DNA of 50,367 nt from a virus. Shown here piece after piece: positions 48,937 to 50,367 of this stretch. The notes under the pieces are model-generated. The model saw only the letters and a list, made by a program, of their open reading frames with translations. It did no database searches and was not told the DNA's origin. Location of the stretch: IMG/VR virus record IMGVR_UViG_3300001683_000019, positions 1-50,367 of that record; one strand, written 5' to 3'. Positions within the stretch are counted from its first letter, which is position 1; the number at the start of each line of letters is the position of its first letter. The position numbers and the translations under genes are program-made.

Positions 48937-48948
48937 TGGAGAAATGTT

Positions 48949-48987
48949 ATGCAATTCTGTAGTTCTACTTACCATATTGCATAAAAA
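48949..48987 (+). terminator. possible terminator-like hairpin
   Basis: TATGCAAT (about 48949-48956) and ATTGCATA (about 48974-48981) form an AT-rich 8-bp stem with an 18-nt loop, followed by AAAAGTTTTTTTG. Weak stem, good U-run; terminator role uncertain. Confidence 0.4.
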
Positions 48988-49027
48988 GTTTTTTTGTTGC
49001 GGGGTGATCCAGCGGGCGTAAACTATC

Positions 49028-49768
49028 ATGAAAAATTTAATATTCCAATACTACATACCATACGAGTCGTTTGATAAAGGCATTGGTGGTAAAGAATTAC
49101 CGCAATGGGCACAAGCAGGATCAAACTCTGCGGAGAATTATGCCAAGCAGTGTGGTGCAGAATACGAACTGAACTATACTCGCCACTTCAATCACATCGA
49201 CCCTCGCTTGGATTCTCTACGTCTATTCTATGACGAATCGTTTGACGAATATGATAACGTCCTATGCTTAGACCTCGACATGTTGATTCGGACAAGGAAG
49301 AATGTCTTTGATATAATTGAATCCAACACAGATGTCGCAATGGTTCATGAACTAGGCATCTTCACCAAGAGAGGATCTTGGTTAGGTCGTGTGATGAATC
49401 CACCTCTTCATGAACGCGGGATAAAGGCATACGGCAAGCACTTGTTTGGATCTGACTGGAAGTTTCCAAGATCATCACTGTATCGTGACGAGAACTACCG
49501 GTATCTTAACGGCGGGTTCCAGTTGTGGACAAAACAGGGTAGACTGAAAGCACGAGAACTATTCACATCAGTCGACGACTATGTTCTTCACACCAGATAT
49601 ACCGAGCAGATGTATATCAATCTCCAGTTATCACAACCAGAGTTTAATGTCCAAGAGTTAGACACTAACTGGAACAGACTATCGTATCAGTGGTCGTTCA
49701 ATCAACCGGACGGTTATATAAACCACTATCTTGGACCACAGGACAAACTACGAATGGTGAAGAAATGA
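49028..49768 (+). CDS. glycosyltransferase-like protein (GT-A, GT8-like)
   Basis: 246 residues. YDNVLCLDLDMLIRTRKNVFD has the D-x-D metal/nucleotide-sugar motif, and YRYLNGGFQLWTKQGR is the typical NGG block of GT8-like enzymes; QELDTNWN and INHYLG fit acceptor-end motifs. It would transfer a sugar to DNA, protein or surface glycan; target unknown. It is coupled by ATGA to a methyltransferase gene. Confidence 0.7.
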   Translation: MKNLIFQYYIPYESFDKGIGGKELPQWAQAGSNSAENYAKQCGAEYELNYTRHFNHIDPRLDSLRLFYDESFDEYDNVLCLDLDMLIRTRKNVFDIIESNTDVAMVHELGIFTKRGSWLGRVMNPPLHERGIKAYGKHLFGSDWKFPRSSLYRDENYRYLNGGFQLWTKQGRLKARELFTSVDDYVLHTRYTEQMYINLQLSQPEFNVQELDTNWNRLSYQWSFNQPDGYINHYLGPQDKLRMVKK

Positions 49769-50367
49769 GACTCTTAGAATTCGCAGCGAAAGGTCAACGT
49801 GGTATAGAGTGGGATGGTATTCGTGACACTCCAATGCCAGGATGTCGCGTACATGATCTGAGGGATCTGCCTTTATCATGGGTGAAAGACGAAACATATG
49901 ATGGTATTTACTCTGAGCATTTCATTGAACACATCACCAAGGAAGATGGCATTGCACTGTTTAAAGAATGCATGCGCATACTTAAACCAAGTGGTTGCCT
50001 AAGAACTGTTTGGCCCTCTATGGACTTTGTCAACAAGATTTCTGGGAAGACGAACCTGGATGGCGATCCATTCATTGAGCACTACTATCGTTTCTATATT
50101 CAGAAAGAACACTTTCATCCAGAAGGTTTTAATGCTGACCGCAAACAAGACTATGTTGCTGCTGGACTATTACATCAGAAAGGTGAACACAAACACCTGT
50201 GGTATGAGGATGAAATGATGAGCGAACTAAAAGATGCTGGATTTGGACGCATACGAAAAATAACATATCAAGATTCTAGATTACCCCAGTTCTGTGGTAT
50301 TGAAACTCCTGGATCTATAAGAGAAGCACATTCATCTGTAGTAGAGGCATTTAAACCATGGGCGTAA
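49765..50367 (+). CDS. SAM-dependent methyltransferase-like protein
   Basis: 200 residues from ATG 49765 to TAA at the last base of the window. LLEFAAKGQRGIEWDGI, DLRDLPLSWVKDETYDGIYSEHFIEHI and ALFKECMRILKPSGCLRTVWPSMDFV are the DLpfxdxsfDxixsxhxleH and RvLKPGG motifs of class I methyltransferases, type 11. The glycine-rich motif I is weak. Together with the glycosyltransferase it suggests synthesis or decoration of a glycan or small molecule. Confidence 0.7.
   Translation: MRLLEFAAKGQRGIEWDGIRDTPMPGCRVHDLRDLPLSWVKDETYDGIYSEHFIEHITKEDGIALFKECMRILKPSGCLRTVWPSMDFVNKISGKTNLDGDPFIEHYYRFYIQKEHFHPEGFNADRKQDYVAAGLLHQKGEHKHLWYEDEMMSELKDAGFGRIRKITYQDSRLPQFCGIETPGSIREAHSSVVEAFKPWA

Noticed and set aside
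48942-49017. Tiny frames starting at the ATGs near 48943 and 48948
   Set aside because: GGAG is close, but they run through the AT-rich hairpin and T-run and have no recognisable product.
48994-49027. tRNA-like start GCGGGGTGATCCAGCGGGCG
   Set aside because: Resembles the 5' end of an initiator tRNA for a few bases, but no anticodon arm, T arm or acceptor complement follows; the glycosyltransferase gene begins instead.

Overview
The window is a contiguous piece of a large T4-superfamily tailed phage (myovirus) genome. Every gene I can support lies on the + strand, genes are tightly packed with many ATGA/TAATG overlaps, and the complete T4-type replication and recombination core is recognisable: UvsY, UvsW, gp55 late sigma factor, gp47/gp46, gp45 clamp, gp44/gp62 clamp loader, RegA, gp43 polymerase (in two ORFs), UvsX and gp41 helicase. 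The accessory set (CobS-like MoxR ATPase with a VWA/metallopeptidase partner, PhoH, cobalamin-dependent ribonucleotide reductase, DUF6267-, DUF6433- and DUF1289-like proteins) resembles the cyanophage/marine/rhizobial branch of T4-like phages. The host is not determinable from the sequence; a Gram-negative host is implied by the lipoprotein lipobox and peptidoglycan enzymes. An alphaproteobacterial host is only a guess.

Layout: 1-3.96 kb small uncharacterised early genes, two of them behind near-identical sigma70-type early promoters. 4.0-8.2 kb tail-tube-like protein, UvsY, a SLOG/DprA-like protein, UvsW, a small conserved protein and gp55. 8.3-15.1 kb gp47-gp46-gp45-gp44-gp62-RegA. 15.1-25.5 kb ParB-like protein, split gp43, an AEP-like primase candidate, UvsX, gp41, SleB-type hydrolase and a DUF4338/DruA-like protein. 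25.5-32.6 kb a second early region: metallopeptidase-VWA protein, MoxR/CobS-like ATPase, DUF3310-like, cupin, HD (MESH1-like) hydrolase, lipoprotein, HExxH peptidase, winged-helix protein. 32.6-43.4 kb late region led by TATAAATA boxes, with virion/internal-protein candidates and holin-like membrane proteins. 43.4-50.4 kb class II RNR, zinc ribbon, GIY-YIG-like protein, PhoH, M15 peptidase, glycosyltransferase and methyltransferase.

Three promoter classes are visible: (i) six early promoters sharing an AAATCAACGACTTA box at a fixed distance from a -35, a 17-bp spacer and GATAAT; (ii) TTGAAT/TTGAAA-N17-TATAAT-like promoters before gp47, gp43, RNR and the DUF6433-like gene; (iii) T4-type late TATAAATA boxes, several abutting the start codon. 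gp55 in the window fits use of class iii.

The most unusual observations are: a group of late-region proteins that share an N-terminal F-x-Q-[FY]-x-x-E motif like the T4 capsid-targeting sequence, including a basic protein, a nucleotidyltransferase and a large modular protein with repeated KESVEQ-type linkers (a possible packaged and proteolysed cargo set); essential genes whose only sensible starts are ATT or GTC; an in-frame TGA near the start of the DUF6267-like gene; a gp43 split in two; and an early-expressed metallopeptidase-VWA/AAA+ module. Some of the start/stop anomalies could be sequence errors, which I flag.
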